From Collinsella sp. WCA1-178-WT-3 (M1) (lineage in GTDB: Bacteria > Actinomycetota > Coriobacteriia > Coriobacteriales > Coriobacteriaceae), in NCBI RefSeq assembly GCF_009696325.1, contig NZ_VUME01000002.1, positions 176,217-240,216 of the forward strand: DNA of 64,000 nt. The letters run 5' to 3'. Under the pieces are notes generated by a model. That model was not told where the DNA came from and ran no database searches. It worked only from the letters and a program-made list of their open reading frames with translations. Position 1 is the stretch's first letter; every line of letters starts with the position of its first letter. Position numbers and translations under genes: made by a program. Shown here in pieces: positions 26,454 through 34,498 of the stretch.

Positions 26454-26882
26454 GTGGTCGCGCTCGCGCTGGACATAGGGGAGACCAGGATTGGCATTGC
26501 CGTCTCGAGCCGTGATGGCAAGATGGCAATGCCCGTCAAGGTGCTTCCGGCTGCCGAGGTCACTGGCATGGCAAAGACGTTTCGTTACCTGGTTGAGGAC
26601 TATGAGCCCGATATCCTGGTAAGCGGACGCCCCTTGACCATGGCCGGTGAGCCCGGCCCCCAGGCCGAGCGCGTCGCCGCCGTGGCGCAAAAGATTGCCG
26701 ACGAGCTCGATCTTCCGCTGGAGTTTGAGGACGAGCGTCTGTCCTCGCAAGAGGCAAAGCGTATCTTGCGCGAGCAGGGCCTCAACGAAAAGCAGATGAG
26801 GGGCAAGATTGACATGATTGCCGCCAGCCTGTTTTTGCAGACGTGGCTCGATCGTAAAAACGAGGAGGTTTCGCATGCCTAG
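26454..26882 (+). CDS. ruvX: Putative pre-16S rRNA nuclease / Holliday junction resolvase (YqgF)
   Basis: A 142-residue RNase H-fold protein of the YqgF/RuvX family, implicated in final maturation of the 16S rRNA 5' end. The typical motifs are ALALDIGETRIGIAVSS at the N-terminus, ILVSGRPLTMAGEPGPQAERV in the middle and FEDERLSSQEAKRIL and KGKIDMIAAS-type sequence near the C-terminus, with the acidic catalytic residues intact. The start is GTG 26454, ten bases after the alaS stop. Its end overlaps mltG by 8 nt. Confidence 0.93.
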   Translation: MVALALDIGETRIGIAVSSRDGKMAMPVKVLPAAEVTGMAKTFRYLVEDYEPDILVSGRPLTMAGEPGPQAERVAAVAQKIADELDLPLEFEDERLSSQEAKRILREQGLNEKQMRGKIDMIAASLFLQTWLDRKNEEVSHA

Positions 26883-28308
26883 CGCTTCCGATCCGCGCCA
26901 GCCGAATCGTACGCGTCGCCCCGCGTCGCGCCCTGCCCAGCCTGGCCAGCGTCCGGCACAGCCGACGCAGCGCGCAGCTCAGTCTGGCGCGCGCCCGGTG
27001 CAGTCCTTCGCTCGTTCGGCCCAACCTGCTCAACGGACGGGTCAGCAGCCTTCTGCTCGTTCGGTTCAGCATCCGGCTTCTCGCCCGGCTCAGCAGCCCA
27101 CTGCTCGTACGGCCCAGCCTGCAGGCGGTACCCGCTTTAAGCAGCAGGCACCTGCCCAGCGAACGCAGGCCACCCAATCGCATTCCCATCACGCTCGCGG
27201 TTTGCATGGCGTTGCTCCGGCGACCCGCTCGAGCTACGACACGCGTGCTCGTCGCGGTGCTCAAAAGAAGAGTTCTCCGGTTCCCATGATCATCGGCGTT
27301 GTGGTGGCGGTGCTCGCGCTTGCTGCGATCGCTTTCTTTATCGTGCCGGCCGTCAAGGGCTTCTTTGCCGGTGAGGATACGAAGGTTACGGCTGGTCAGC
27401 AGGTTACGGTGACCATTCCCGATGGTGCTTCGGGCGACACTATCGCCTCGATCCTCTCCGAGAACCATATCGTCGAAAATCCCAAGGATTACTATGCGGC
27501 GGTCAAAAAGCTCAATGCCGATATGTCGCTCAAGCCTGGTACCTATTCGTTCGCCACATTCATGGATGCGACCAAGGTTGTTCAGCAGCTCATGGAAGGC
27601 CCCAATGCGGGCTCCAATGCGCTTACTATTCCCGAGGGTCTAACGGTCGATCAAGTCGCCGACCGTGTGGCCCAGGCCTACGACAGCATCTCTAAGGAAG
27701 ACTTCCTCAACCAGGCCAAGGCCTCCAACTACGCGGACGACTATAGCTTCCTTAAAGGCGCCGCCAACGATTCGCTCGAGGGTTTTCTGTTCCCCAAGAC
27801 CTATTCGCTGGGCAAGGACCCGAGCGCCGATGACGTTATCCGCGCCATGCTCGATCAGTTCAACACCGAGTACCAGTCTCTCGATTTTGCCGGGTGCGAG
27901 GCCAAGATCAAAGAGCGTTACGGCGTGGAGATGTCCGATTACGACATCATCAATCTCGCTTCCATCGTTGAACGCGAGGGTCTCAACGCCGAGCAGCGCG
28001 CACATGTCGCCTCGGTCTTCTACAACCGCCTTGCCGGCAAGCTCGACGGCCTGCGTTATCTCAACAGCGATGCGACCATGATGTATGTCACCGGTGGCGA
28101 GGTTTCCGCCGACGACCTGCAGAGCGAGAGTCTCTATAACACCTATAAGCACGAGGGTCTGCCACCCACGCCCATTTGCTCCCCGTCGCTCGAGGCACTC
28201 AAGGCCACGCTTGAGCCGACCGACTCCGATGACCTGTATTTCTACATTACGCAGGACGAGGAGTACTTCTCGCAAACCTACGAAGAGCACCAACAGTCTT
28301 GGAATTAA
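26875..28308 (+). CDS. mltG: Endolytic murein transglycosylase MltG (YceG-like)
   Basis: It cleaves nascent glycan strands at the membrane and so sets their length. The protein (477 residues) starts with a cytoplasmic segment of about 135 residues made mainly of Arg, Gln, Ala, Pro and Ser repeats, then a membrane helix (about 137-160), a LysM-like part (PDGASGDTIASILSENHIV) and the catalytic YceG domain with LASIVEREG, whose Glu is the catalytic residue, and HEGLPPTPICSPSLEAL. GAGGAGG lies 6 nt upstream of the ATG. The low-complexity basic N-terminus is longer than in most homologues. Confidence 0.93.
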   Translation: MPSASDPRQPNRTRRPASRPAQPGQRPAQPTQRAAQSGARPVQSFARSAQPAQRTGQQPSARSVQHPASRPAQQPTARTAQPAGGTRFKQQAPAQRTQATQSHSHHARGLHGVAPATRSSYDTRARRGAQKKSSPVPMIIGVVVAVLALAAIAFFIVPAVKGFFAGEDTKVTAGQQVTVTIPDGASGDTIASILSENHIVENPKDYYAAVKKLNADMSLKPGTYSFATFMDATKVVQQLMEGPNAGSNALTIPEGLTVDQVADRVAQAYDSISKEDFLNQAKASNYADDYSFLKGAANDSLEGFLFPKTYSLGKDPSADDVIRAMLDQFNTEYQSLDFAGCEAKIKERYGVEMSDYDIINLASIVEREGLNAEQRAHVASVFYNRLAGKLDGLRYLNSDATMMYVTGGEVSADDLQSESLYNTYKHEGLPPTPICSPSLEALKATLEPTDSDDLYFYITQDEEYFSQTYEEHQQSWN

Positions 28309-28310
28309 AC

Positions 28311-28808
28311 ATGAGGATTTTCAGCCCCAAACGATATGTTGCATCCGTCGACCGCATCGATCTTGATACCCTGTGGGCCGACGGCAAACGCGCCATTCTG
28401 CTCGATCGCGATAACACCCTGGTGCCGCGCGACACCGAGCAGGTTCCCGCCGCGGTTTCCGCTTGGCTCGATGCCGCCCGCGCCAAAGGCTTTAAGCTGT
28501 GCATGGTGTCTAACAACTGGCATCGCGACCAGGTCATGAGCTCTGCGCGCGAGCTGGGACTCGAGGCCATTAGCCACGCCATGAAGCCGGCTCCGTTTGC
28601 CCTCAAGGCGGGTCTTAAGCGCCTCGGCGCCACGGCCGACGAGGCGGTGCTGATCGGTGATCAGCTCTACACGGATGTGTGGAGCGGCAATTTTGCCGGC
28701 GTCGATACCATCCTGGTAAAGCCGCAGGCCACTCAGGACCTGTGGTATACGCAGATCTTCCGTATCTTTGAGCGCCGGGCCCTGCGCGACCTTCCCTGCG
28801 AGGAATAG
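28311..28808 (+). CDS. YqeG-family HAD phosphatase (subfamily IIIA)
   Basis: A 165-residue haloacid dehalogenase-fold protein. The nucleophile motif is AILLDRDNTLVPRD (DxD form DRDNT), motif II is MVSNNW, and motif III/IV is the pair KPAPFALKAGLKRLG and VLIGDQLYTDVWSGN. This matches the YqeG group, whose natural substrate is uncertain; in Firmicutes yqeG lies next to aroD or yqeH, and here it directly precedes aroK. It starts 2 nt after mltG stops, so it belongs to that operon. Confidence 0.88.
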   Translation: MRIFSPKRYVASVDRIDLDTLWADGKRAILLDRDNTLVPRDTEQVPAAVSAWLDAARAKGFKLCMVSNNWHRDQVMSSARELGLEAISHAMKPAPFALKAGLKRLGATADEAVLIGDQLYTDVWSGNFAGVDTILVKPQATQDLWYTQIFRIFERRALRDLPCEE

Positions 28809-28816
28809 GTCTCGCT

Positions 28817-29350
28817 ATGTCCCAGCACACCAAACACGGCTGCGACCATATCTTCTTTATCGGCTTTTTGGGCGCGGGCAAATCGACGCTTGCGCGCAAC
28901 GTGGGCACTATGTTCAAACGTCGCTTTATCGATACCGACCGCCTTGTCGTGCGTCGTTGCGGTAAATCGGTGACCGAGATTTTTGAGACCGAGGGCGAGG
29001 AGCGTTTTCGCGAGCTCGAGACCTCGGCGCTCCGTTCGCTCCAAAGCGAGCGCAGCCTGCTGGTTTCCTGCGGCGGAGGTATCGTCGAGACTCCGGTAAA
29101 TATTGAGCTTATGCACCAGATGGGAATCTGCGTGTATCTCGAAGGTGACTTTGAGGATTCGATTCGCCAGATTCGTCGGTCCGACACGCGTCCCGATTTC
29201 CGTTCGCCCGAGCATGCCGCGCGCCTGTTTGAGCATCGCCGTCCGCTATATCGCCAGGCCGCCGATATTACCCTTGATATTCGCAACAAGTCCTTCGAGG
29301 ACGTTTCCTACCTTTGTGCCGAGATGCTTTTGGAGCGTGGGCTGCTATGA
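28817..29350 (+). CDS. aroK: Shikimate kinase
   Basis: It phosphorylates shikimate in the aromatic amino acid pathway. The 177-residue protein keeps the full set of functional motifs: P-loop FLGAGKSTLA (about 18-27), the substrate Asp in FIDTDRLV, the shikimate-binding Arg in ERFRELE, the CGGGIV box and the lid Arg in RRSDTRPDFR. It therefore looks active. It begins 8 nt after the yqeG gene and overlaps the next gene, an AroB homologue, by 4 nt (ATGA). Confidence 0.92.
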   Translation: MSQHTKHGCDHIFFIGFLGAGKSTLARNVGTMFKRRFIDTDRLVVRRCGKSVTEIFETEGEERFRELETSALRSLQSERSLLVSCGGGIVETPVNIELMHQMGICVYLEGDFEDSIRQIRRSDTRPDFRSPEHAARLFEHRRPLYRQAADITLDIRNKSFEDVSYLCAEMLLERGLL

Positions 29351-30456
29351 TTCGCCGTCAACTGATCAATTTCCAAAACCGCAGTATCGATGTTCGCGTC
29401 GGATTGGGCGCGTTCGAGGAGCTGTCGCGCATGTTTGCCTCGGCTGTGGGCAAGCCTAAGCGCGCGTTGGTGGTTTGGAACGACGCCACGTCAGAGCGTT
29501 TTGACGAGGTCGTCGAGCATGCGCTGGTTGATGCCGGTTTTGTCGTGTCGCAGCTCCCACTCGAGGTTTCGCCTGCTGGTGCCACGCTGGCCGATGCCGA
29601 TGCCATCTTTGGCGCCCTATCTGCCAACGGCATTACCTGCGACGATCTGGTTGTCGCCGTTGGTGATGCCGCAACCTGCTCGGTTGTTAGCTGGTGTGCT
29701 AATCAGTGGTGCGGTCGTACCGAGTGCGCACTGCTGCCGACGACCTTCGACGCCATGCTCACGGTCGCGACGACCATGAAGCCGCTCGTCGCCTCGTCGT
29801 CGAATGCGCTTCCCGCTATCGCGTTCCGTCCCGAATCGGGCTTGGTCGTGTGTGACCTCGACCTTGTTCGCGAGGCGGACCCCGAGGATCTCAAGCTCGG
29901 CTATGCGGTGCTTGTTGGCACCATGCTTTCGAGCAGCAAGTCCCGCTGGAATCAGTTTACCGAGACTGTTCCCGAGATTCTTTCCGGCGAGGAGATCGCG
30001 CTCGTCAATGCTGTGCAGTGGTCCCAGACCGCGCGCAAAGACGTGCTCATGGCCACGAACCCCAGTGCTCGCCATGCACTCGATTTTGGTAAGACAGGGG
30101 AGCGCACCCTTCGCGCCTGCCTGGGCGAGGCCGCGGCTAACGTTCCCGCATACCAGCTCCTTTCCGAGGGTATGCGCTTTGAGGCGCGCCTAGCACATGA
30201 TGCCTGCGACTTCGATATCGACAATGTGTTTGAGGTCGACGATTGCCTGGAGGACTTTGGCATCGAAGAGCTTGCCTTCGACTTGGAGCCCACCGCGTTT
30301 ATCGAGGAGTTCCGCAAGCAGCAGTTTGCCCGCTCAAACCGCAGCATGCTGCCGCTGCCCGCGGCGCTCGGCGCCATTCGCCTGACGAATGTCGAAGACG
30401 AGATTCTCGAACGCCATGCGCAGGCGTATCTGGCTTCTCGCAAGGAACTTTTTTAA
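29347..30456 (+). CDS. Degenerate 3-dehydroquinate synthase (AroB) homologue
   Basis: A 369-residue protein whose length, N-terminal pattern (RSIDVRVGLGAFEEL) and place after aroK fit AroB. However, the active-site motifs are altered. The NAD-binding GGGVVGDL is reduced to AVGDAATC (about 104-111); PTTLLxQVDSSVGGKTG has become PTTFDAMLTVATTMKPLVAS (131-150); the Glu of LAEVIKYG is missing; LGHTFGHAIE reads FGKTGERTLR (248-257); and HGEAVAxGM reads LSEGMRFEA (272-280). Both zinc-binding histidines are thus gone. The frame is intact over its full length, which argues for a kept, changed function rather than decay. That is inference. Confidence 0.75.
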   Translation: MIRRQLINFQNRSIDVRVGLGAFEELSRMFASAVGKPKRALVVWNDATSERFDEVVEHALVDAGFVVSQLPLEVSPAGATLADADAIFGALSANGITCDDLVVAVGDAATCSVVSWCANQWCGRTECALLPTTFDAMLTVATTMKPLVASSSNALPAIAFRPESGLVVCDLDLVREADPEDLKLGYAVLVGTMLSSSKSRWNQFTETVPEILSGEEIALVNAVQWSQTARKDVLMATNPSARHALDFGKTGERTLRACLGEAAANVPAYQLLSEGMRFEARLAHDACDFDIDNVFEVDDCLEDFGIEELAFDLEPTAFIEEFRKQQFARSNRSMLPLPAALGAIRLTNVEDEILERHAQAYLASRKELF

Positions 30457-30461
30457 CTTTA

Positions 30462-30490
30462 TTGACATCCATCGTCTTTCGTATCATTTT
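30462..30490 (+). promoter_or_regulatory. Candidate promoter of the M24 peptidase gene
   Basis: A consensus TTGACA (30462-30467) lies just after the AroB-like gene. The best -10 by spacing is CATTTT (17 bp away), while TATCAT is closer than usual; the pairing is uncertain. Confidence 0.4.
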
Positions 30491-30588
30491 GAGGGGCGGG
30501 TTTTCAATCGGTTGCGAATCGCTTGTGGTTCGGCTATTCGTTTGAAGCCCGTCCTGCTCTTTTTGAGGACAATAAGAAAGGAATCTGA

Positions 30589-31719
30589 ATGTCTGAGTTT
30601 GCTGCCGGTCCTGCCGGTCGTATCGAGCGTGTCCGTGCCCTGATGGTCGAGCGCGGCTACGATGCTATCGTCGTGCGCGATGAGGCCAACCTCCGTTGGC
30701 TCACGGGTGTGAAGGGCGTCTTCGATTACACCTTCGAGTTTCCGCACGCCGCATTTATTACGGCCGATCAGTGCCTGTTCCATACCGACTCGCGCTATCT
30801 CAACAGCTTTGAGGAGAACACGCCCGCCGGCAGCCCCTGGGTCTACGACATGGACGAGGGCACCATCCCCGGTTGGGTTGCCGGCAAGATCGCGGCCAAC
30901 AAGTGTCGTGTCTGCGCCGTCGAGGATGACATGCAGATTAACTTTTACCAGGGTATTCAGCGTGGTCTTGAGGATCGCTCCGTCGCCTGCATGCTGCCGC
31001 TGATGCATGACGACATTCGTAAGATGCGCGCCATCAAGGATGCCGAGGAGATCGAGCTCATGCGACACGCGCAATCGATCACCGATGCCGCCTTCCAGCA
31101 CATGCTCGGCTTTATTAAGCCCGGTATGACCGAGAAGCAGGTCCGCAACGAGCTCGAGAACTTTATGTTCGCCAACGGTGCCGACAGCTTGGCCTTTGGC
31201 TCCATCGTCGCGAGCGGTCCCAACACCGCCAACCCGCATGCCGTCCCGAGCGACCGTGTCATCGAGAAGGGCGATTTCGTCCTCATGGATTATGGCGCGG
31301 GCTACTGCGACTATCGCTCCGATATGACGCGTACCGTCGTGATGGGCGAGCCCACGCAGGAACAGCTCGACCTGTACGAGCTCGTGCGCCGCACCCACGA
31401 GGAGTGCGTCGCCGCTATCCATCCGGGCGTCGAGGGTAACGATATCTTCAAGCTTTCCAAGAAGATCATCGGCGATGCCGGTTATGGCGATTACTACAAC
31501 CATGGCCTGGGCCATGGTGTCGGTATCGACATCCACGAGCTGCCCAACTTCAACCGCAGCAAGAACATCATCGAGGTCGGCTCGGTTGTCACCATGGAGC
31601 CCGGCGTCTACCTGCCCGGCGTGGGCGGCGTGCGCTTGGAGGATTACGGTGTTGTCACCGAGAACGGGTATGAGCCCTTCACCAAGACCCCGCACGACTT
31701 GCACGTCATCGACTGCTAA
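30589..31719 (+). CDS. M24-family aminopeptidase (Xaa-Pro peptidase)
   Basis: A 376-residue metallopeptidase of the Xaa-Pro aminopeptidase/prolidase type, freeing N-terminal residues before proline. A creatinase-like N-terminal domain (about 1-130) precedes the pita-bread domain, in which all five metal ligands are visible: Asp in VLMDYGAGY, Asp in YRSDMTRTV, His in HGLGHGVGI, Glu in VTMEPGVYL and Glu in VRLEDYGVV. AAGAAAGGA lies upstream of the ATG. The preceding 130 nt after the AroB-like gene carry a TTGACA box and a GC-rich inverted repeat, suggesting its own promoter. Confidence 0.93.
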   Translation: MSEFAAGPAGRIERVRALMVERGYDAIVVRDEANLRWLTGVKGVFDYTFEFPHAAFITADQCLFHTDSRYLNSFEENTPAGSPWVYDMDEGTIPGWVAGKIAANKCRVCAVEDDMQINFYQGIQRGLEDRSVACMLPLMHDDIRKMRAIKDAEEIELMRHAQSITDAAFQHMLGFIKPGMTEKQVRNELENFMFANGADSLAFGSIVASGPNTANPHAVPSDRVIEKGDFVLMDYGAGYCDYRSDMTRTVVMGEPTQEQLDLYELVRRTHEECVAAIHPGVEGNDIFKLSKKIIGDAGYGDYYNHGLGHGVGIDIHELPNFNRSKNIIEVGSVVTMEPGVYLPGVGGVRLEDYGVVTENGYEPFTKTPHDLHVIDC

Positions 31720-31741
31720 GCCATTCAGTTCGATTATGGAA

Positions 31742-31785
31742 GCGGGGCGTCCGAAATGATTCGGGCGCCCCGCGTTCTCTTTTTA
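31742..31785 (+). terminator. Intrinsic terminator after the M24 peptidase gene
   Basis: A 14-bp stem with one G-T pair (31742-31755 with 31760-31773) and a 4-nt loop is followed by a T-rich stretch. Confidence 0.8.
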
Positions 31786-31815
31786 TGCGCTCGCCGCAGG
31801 CGCCGCCTGCAAGTG

Positions 31816-31821
31816 TATAAT
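31816..31821 (+). promoter_or_regulatory. Consensus -10 box of efp
   Basis: A perfect TATAAT lies 58 bp before the efp start. No good -35 box is seen at the expected distance. Confidence 0.4.
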
Positions 31822-31878
31822 TTCGCTCGTATGTAATTTGGACGCTTGTGCGTTCTACCCATAACAAGAAAGGTCGCT

Positions 31879-32442
31879 ATGCCTACCATTTCTACCGCCG
31901 ACTTCAAGAACGGCCTCGGTCTCCGCATTAAGGACAAGGTCTACACCATCGTCGAGTTCCAGCACGTCAAGCCGGGCAAGGGCGGTGCTTTTGTGCGCTA
32001 CAAGACCCGCGATATCAAGAGCGGTCGTGTCGTCGAGAACACCTGCAACGCCGGTACCAAGTTCGAGAGCGTCATGCTCACCACCCGTGAGTTCCAGTAC
32101 CTCTACAACGACGGCGCCGACTACATCTTCATGGACAACGAGTCCTACGAGCAGGTTCCCGTTCCCGAGGACATGGTGGGCGAGAACTCCAAGTGGCTGC
32201 GCGAGAACGACACCTGCCAGTTGCTCTTCGCCGACGACGAGCTCATGGGCGTGACCCCGCCGATGTTCATCGAGACCACCATCGTCCAGACCGACCCGGG
32301 CTTTAAGGGCGACACCGTTCAGGGTTCCACCAAGCCGGCCACCATCGACACCGGTGCTGTCATCCAGGTCCCTATGTACCTCAACGAGGGCGAGGTCATC
32401 AAGGTTGACACCCGCGACGGCAAGTTCGTCTCCCGCGTCTAG
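31879..32442 (+). CDS. efp: Translation elongation factor P
   Basis: EF-P relieves ribosomes stalled on proline runs. The 187-residue protein has the three beta-barrel domains of the family: the KOW-like N-terminal domain with the loop QHVKPGKGGAFVR, whose tip is Lys34 (the position that is modified or used bare), then a middle domain and a C-terminal OB domain ending TRDGKFVSRV. AAGAAAGG lies before the ATG at 31879. It opens a group that continues with asp23, nusB, xseB, tlyA, nadK and recN, all with very short or overlapping junctions after asp23. No modifying enzyme is seen in the window. Confidence 0.97.
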   Translation: MPTISTADFKNGLGLRIKDKVYTIVEFQHVKPGKGGAFVRYKTRDIKSGRVVENTCNAGTKFESVMLTTREFQYLYNDGADYIFMDNESYEQVPVPEDMVGENSKWLRENDTCQLLFADDELMGVTPPMFIETTIVQTDPGFKGDTVQGSTKPATIDTGAVIQVPMYLNEGEVIKVDTRDGKFVSRV

Positions 32443-32466
32443 CAACCAACTCTTCTAGGAGGACTC

Positions 32467-32829
32467 ATGCCCCAGGAAATCAAGATTGACGGCATCGGTA
32501 TTTCGCCCGATGTTCTGACCGCCATCGTCTCGCGCGCCGTCACGGATGTCGAGGGCATCGCCTCCGTGGGCGTCAAGGACCTTGCCACCAACCTTGTCTC
32601 CATGATGCTTTCGTCCAAGGCCCCGGCTTCCGAGCCGCCGGTAGAGGCCGAGGTCATCGGCGACAAGCTCGCACTCACCGTGCGCGTCGTGGTGTTCTTT
32701 GGCTATCCGTTCAAGAAACTCGCCGAGGCCGTTCGCTCCGCCGTGGTCGCAGCTATCGATGCCCAGGTAGGCGTCGAGGTCGAGCGCGTTGACGTGTGCA
32801 TCGACGGCCTCGTTTTCCCCAAGGAGTAA
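32467..32829 (+). CDS. Asp23/Gls24 family envelope stress protein
   Basis: A 120-residue protein of the Asp23/Gls24 (alkaline shock) family. Such proteins in Gram-positive bacteria associate with the membrane or cell envelope and affect stress tolerance. The core ISPDVLTAIVSRAVTDVEGIASVGV and the repeated Val-rich strand region ALTVRVVVFFGYPFKKLAEAVR match the family. AGGAGG lies upstream of the ATG. It sits between efp and nusB, a setting seen widely in Gram-positive genomes. Confidence 0.88.
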   Translation: MPQEIKIDGIGISPDVLTAIVSRAVTDVEGIASVGVKDLATNLVSMMLSSKAPASEPPVEAEVIGDKLALTVRVVVFFGYPFKKLAEAVRSAVVAAIDAQVGVEVERVDVCIDGLVFPKE

Positions 32830-32832
32830 CCT

Positions 32833-33417
32833 TTGAGCCTTAAGGTTTATCGCGGGCGTACGCTTGCCCGCAGTCAAGCGCTGCAGCTGCTGTTCCAGGC
32901 CGAGGCGACGGACAGCCCGCTCGAGCGCGTCCTCGAGGGCGATTTCCTGATCTCGAAGGGTCCCCTCGACCCCTACGCTCTGGAGCTGTGTCGCGGTGCC
33001 TACGAGTATATCGACCGCATCGACTGCGCCCTGCGCTCCATCGCCAAGAACTGGGATCTTATGCGCATGCCCGGCGCCGATCGCAATCTGCTGCGTATCG
33101 CCGTCTATGAGATGCGTTTCCTCACCGACGAGGAGGTCTCGGACGCCATCGTGATCAACGAGGCTGTAGAGCTTGCCAAGGCCTATGGCACCGACCAGTC
33201 CGCGTCGTTTGTCAATGGCGTGCTGGGCAAGATCGCGCGTAGCGAGGAGCTGCCGGGCGAGGACCTGTATCAGGAGCTGCTGGCCGAGGACCGCGCCCGC
33301 GAGGAGGCCCAGGCCGCCGAGGCTGCCGCCAAGGTTGCCGCCGCTCAGGCTGCGGCCGGCGTTCTCGACGAGGGTGCCGAGGTCGCCGAGGTCGAGACCG
33401 GTACCGCCGAGGAGTAG
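32833..33417 (+). CDS. nusB: Transcription antitermination protein NusB
   Basis: NusB binds boxA RNA with NusE (S10) and supports antitermination in rRNA operons. Residues 1-140 hold the all-helical NusB fold (RTLARSQALQLLFQAE, then LLRIAVYEMRFL, ISDAIVINEAVELAKAYG-like and SASFVNGVLGKIA). The last 50 residues form an Ala/Glu-rich extension unlike short NusB proteins. The start is TTG 32833: AAGGAG lies 6 nt upstream and no ATG fits the family N-terminus. Confidence 0.94.
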   Translation: MSLKVYRGRTLARSQALQLLFQAEATDSPLERVLEGDFLISKGPLDPYALELCRGAYEYIDRIDCALRSIAKNWDLMRMPGADRNLLRIAVYEMRFLTDEEVSDAIVINEAVELAKAYGTDQSASFVNGVLGKIARSEELPGEDLYQELLAEDRAREEAQAAEAAAKVAAAQAAAGVLDEGAEVAEVETGTAEE

Positions 33418-33419
33418 CC

Positions 33420-33686
33420 ATGCCAGAGGGTTCCGTCCGCAACTTCGACGAGATCTCGGACCGCTTGGACCAGATCATCGCTACCGTTCGCTCCAAGGAT
33501 ACGTCCTTGGAGCGTTCGCTCGATTTGTTTGACGAGGCGATCGAACTTGGCTCCCGTGCGGTCGATATGGTCGACAAGTTTGAGTTGACGCCTCGTGAGG
33601 CCGATAAGCTCGAGCAGGAATACGATGAGGATGCGGCAAACGAATCCCAGGATAGCCAGGCCGCGTCTCCGGATACGAATGGTTGA
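33420..33686 (+). CDS. xseB: Exodeoxyribonuclease VII small subunit
   Basis: The small helical subunit (88 residues) of exonuclease VII, which degrades single-stranded DNA when several copies surround the large subunit XseA. The family core FDEISDRLDQIIATVRSKDTSLERSLDLFDEAIELG is clear, and the last 25 residues are an acidic tail. It starts 3 nt after nusB stops. The large-subunit gene xseA, often directly upstream, is not in this window. Its stop overlaps the tlyA start (TGATG). Confidence 0.9.
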   Translation: MPEGSVRNFDEISDRLDQIIATVRSKDTSLERSLDLFDEAIELGSRAVDMVDKFELTPREADKLEQEYDEDAANESQDSQAASPDTNG

Positions 33687-34498
33687 TGGCATTCATGAAA
33701 CGCGTGCGTCTCGATGACGAACTGATTTCACAGGGCATCTGCGCCGATCGCGCGGATGCCCTTCGCACTCTTATGGCCGGCTTGGTCTCGAGTGGCGGCG
33801 AGCGTTTGACCTCGCCGGGCCTTAAGGTGACGCCCGGTCTGCCCTTGCACGTGAAGGGCCGTATTCCCTACGTGGGGCGCGGCGGGCTCAAGCTCGAGGG
33901 CGCGCTCGATGCGTTTGAGATCGATCCCATGGGCCTTGCTTGCCTCGATGTGGGCTGCTCCACGGGCGGCTTTACCGATTGCCTGCTCAAGCGTGGCGCC
34001 GCAACGGTCGTTTCGGTCGATGTGGGTCGCGCTCAGTTTGATTGGTCGCTGCGCCAAGACGAGCGCGTGACGCTCCATGAGCGCACCAACGTGACACAAC
34101 TGCCCGAGCTTGGCTACGGCGGCGCTATCGACTTGGCTGTCTGCGATGTGTCGTTTACGAGTATCGCGAATATCATCGACGCCGTGTTGGCGTGCCTGAA
34201 GCCTTCGGGTTCGTTCTGCACGCTCGTAAAGCCGCAGTTTGAGGCGCCGGCTGCGCTGGTGGGCGAGGGCGGTATCGTGACCGACCCCTCCGTCCGCCGC
34301 GATACGCTTGTGGCGGCGATTGAGCTCTTTGCCGCCAAGGGCCTGTTTCCGTTCGACGTGTGCGTGTCGCCCATCCATGGCGCCAAGGGCAACGTCGAGT
34401 TTTTCCTGTACGGCACGAGGTTTGCCTCTGGCGAGCGCGCCGACGATGAACTGCAATCACAGGTAACGGCTTTGAGCGAGAAAGCTGCAACGCTATGA
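33686..34498 (+). CDS. tlyA: TlyA-family rRNA 2'-O-methyltransferase / hemolysin-like protein
   Basis: TlyA proteins methylate riboses in 16S and 23S rRNA; in mycobacteria this determines capreomycin sensitivity. The 270-residue protein has an N-terminal S4 domain (RLDDELISQGICADRADALR) and an FtsJ-like methyltransferase domain with the SAM motif CLDVGCSTGGFTDCLL, the catalytic-type Asp in VCDVSFTSI and Lys in LVKPQFEAP. ATG 33686 overlaps the xseB stop; TTG 33683 and ATG 33695 are alternatives. It overlaps nadK by 4 nt, the usual tlyA-nadK-recN order. Confidence 0.93.
   Translation: MAFMKRVRLDDELISQGICADRADALRTLMAGLVSSGGERLTSPGLKVTPGLPLHVKGRIPYVGRGGLKLEGALDAFEIDPMGLACLDVGCSTGGFTDCLLKRGAATVVSVDVGRAQFDWSLRQDERVTLHERTNVTQLPELGYGGAIDLAVCDVSFTSIANIIDAVLACLKPSGSFCTLVKPQFEAPAALVGEGGIVTDPSVRRDTLVAAIELFAAKGLFPFDVCVSPIHGAKGNVEFFLYGTRFASGERADDELQSQVTALSEKAATL

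Noticed and set aside
23805..26876. 1023-codon minus-strand open frame opposite alaS and ruvX
   Set aside because: Spans two real genes on the other strand and shows only Leu/Gly/Asp/Val-rich low-complexity sequence.
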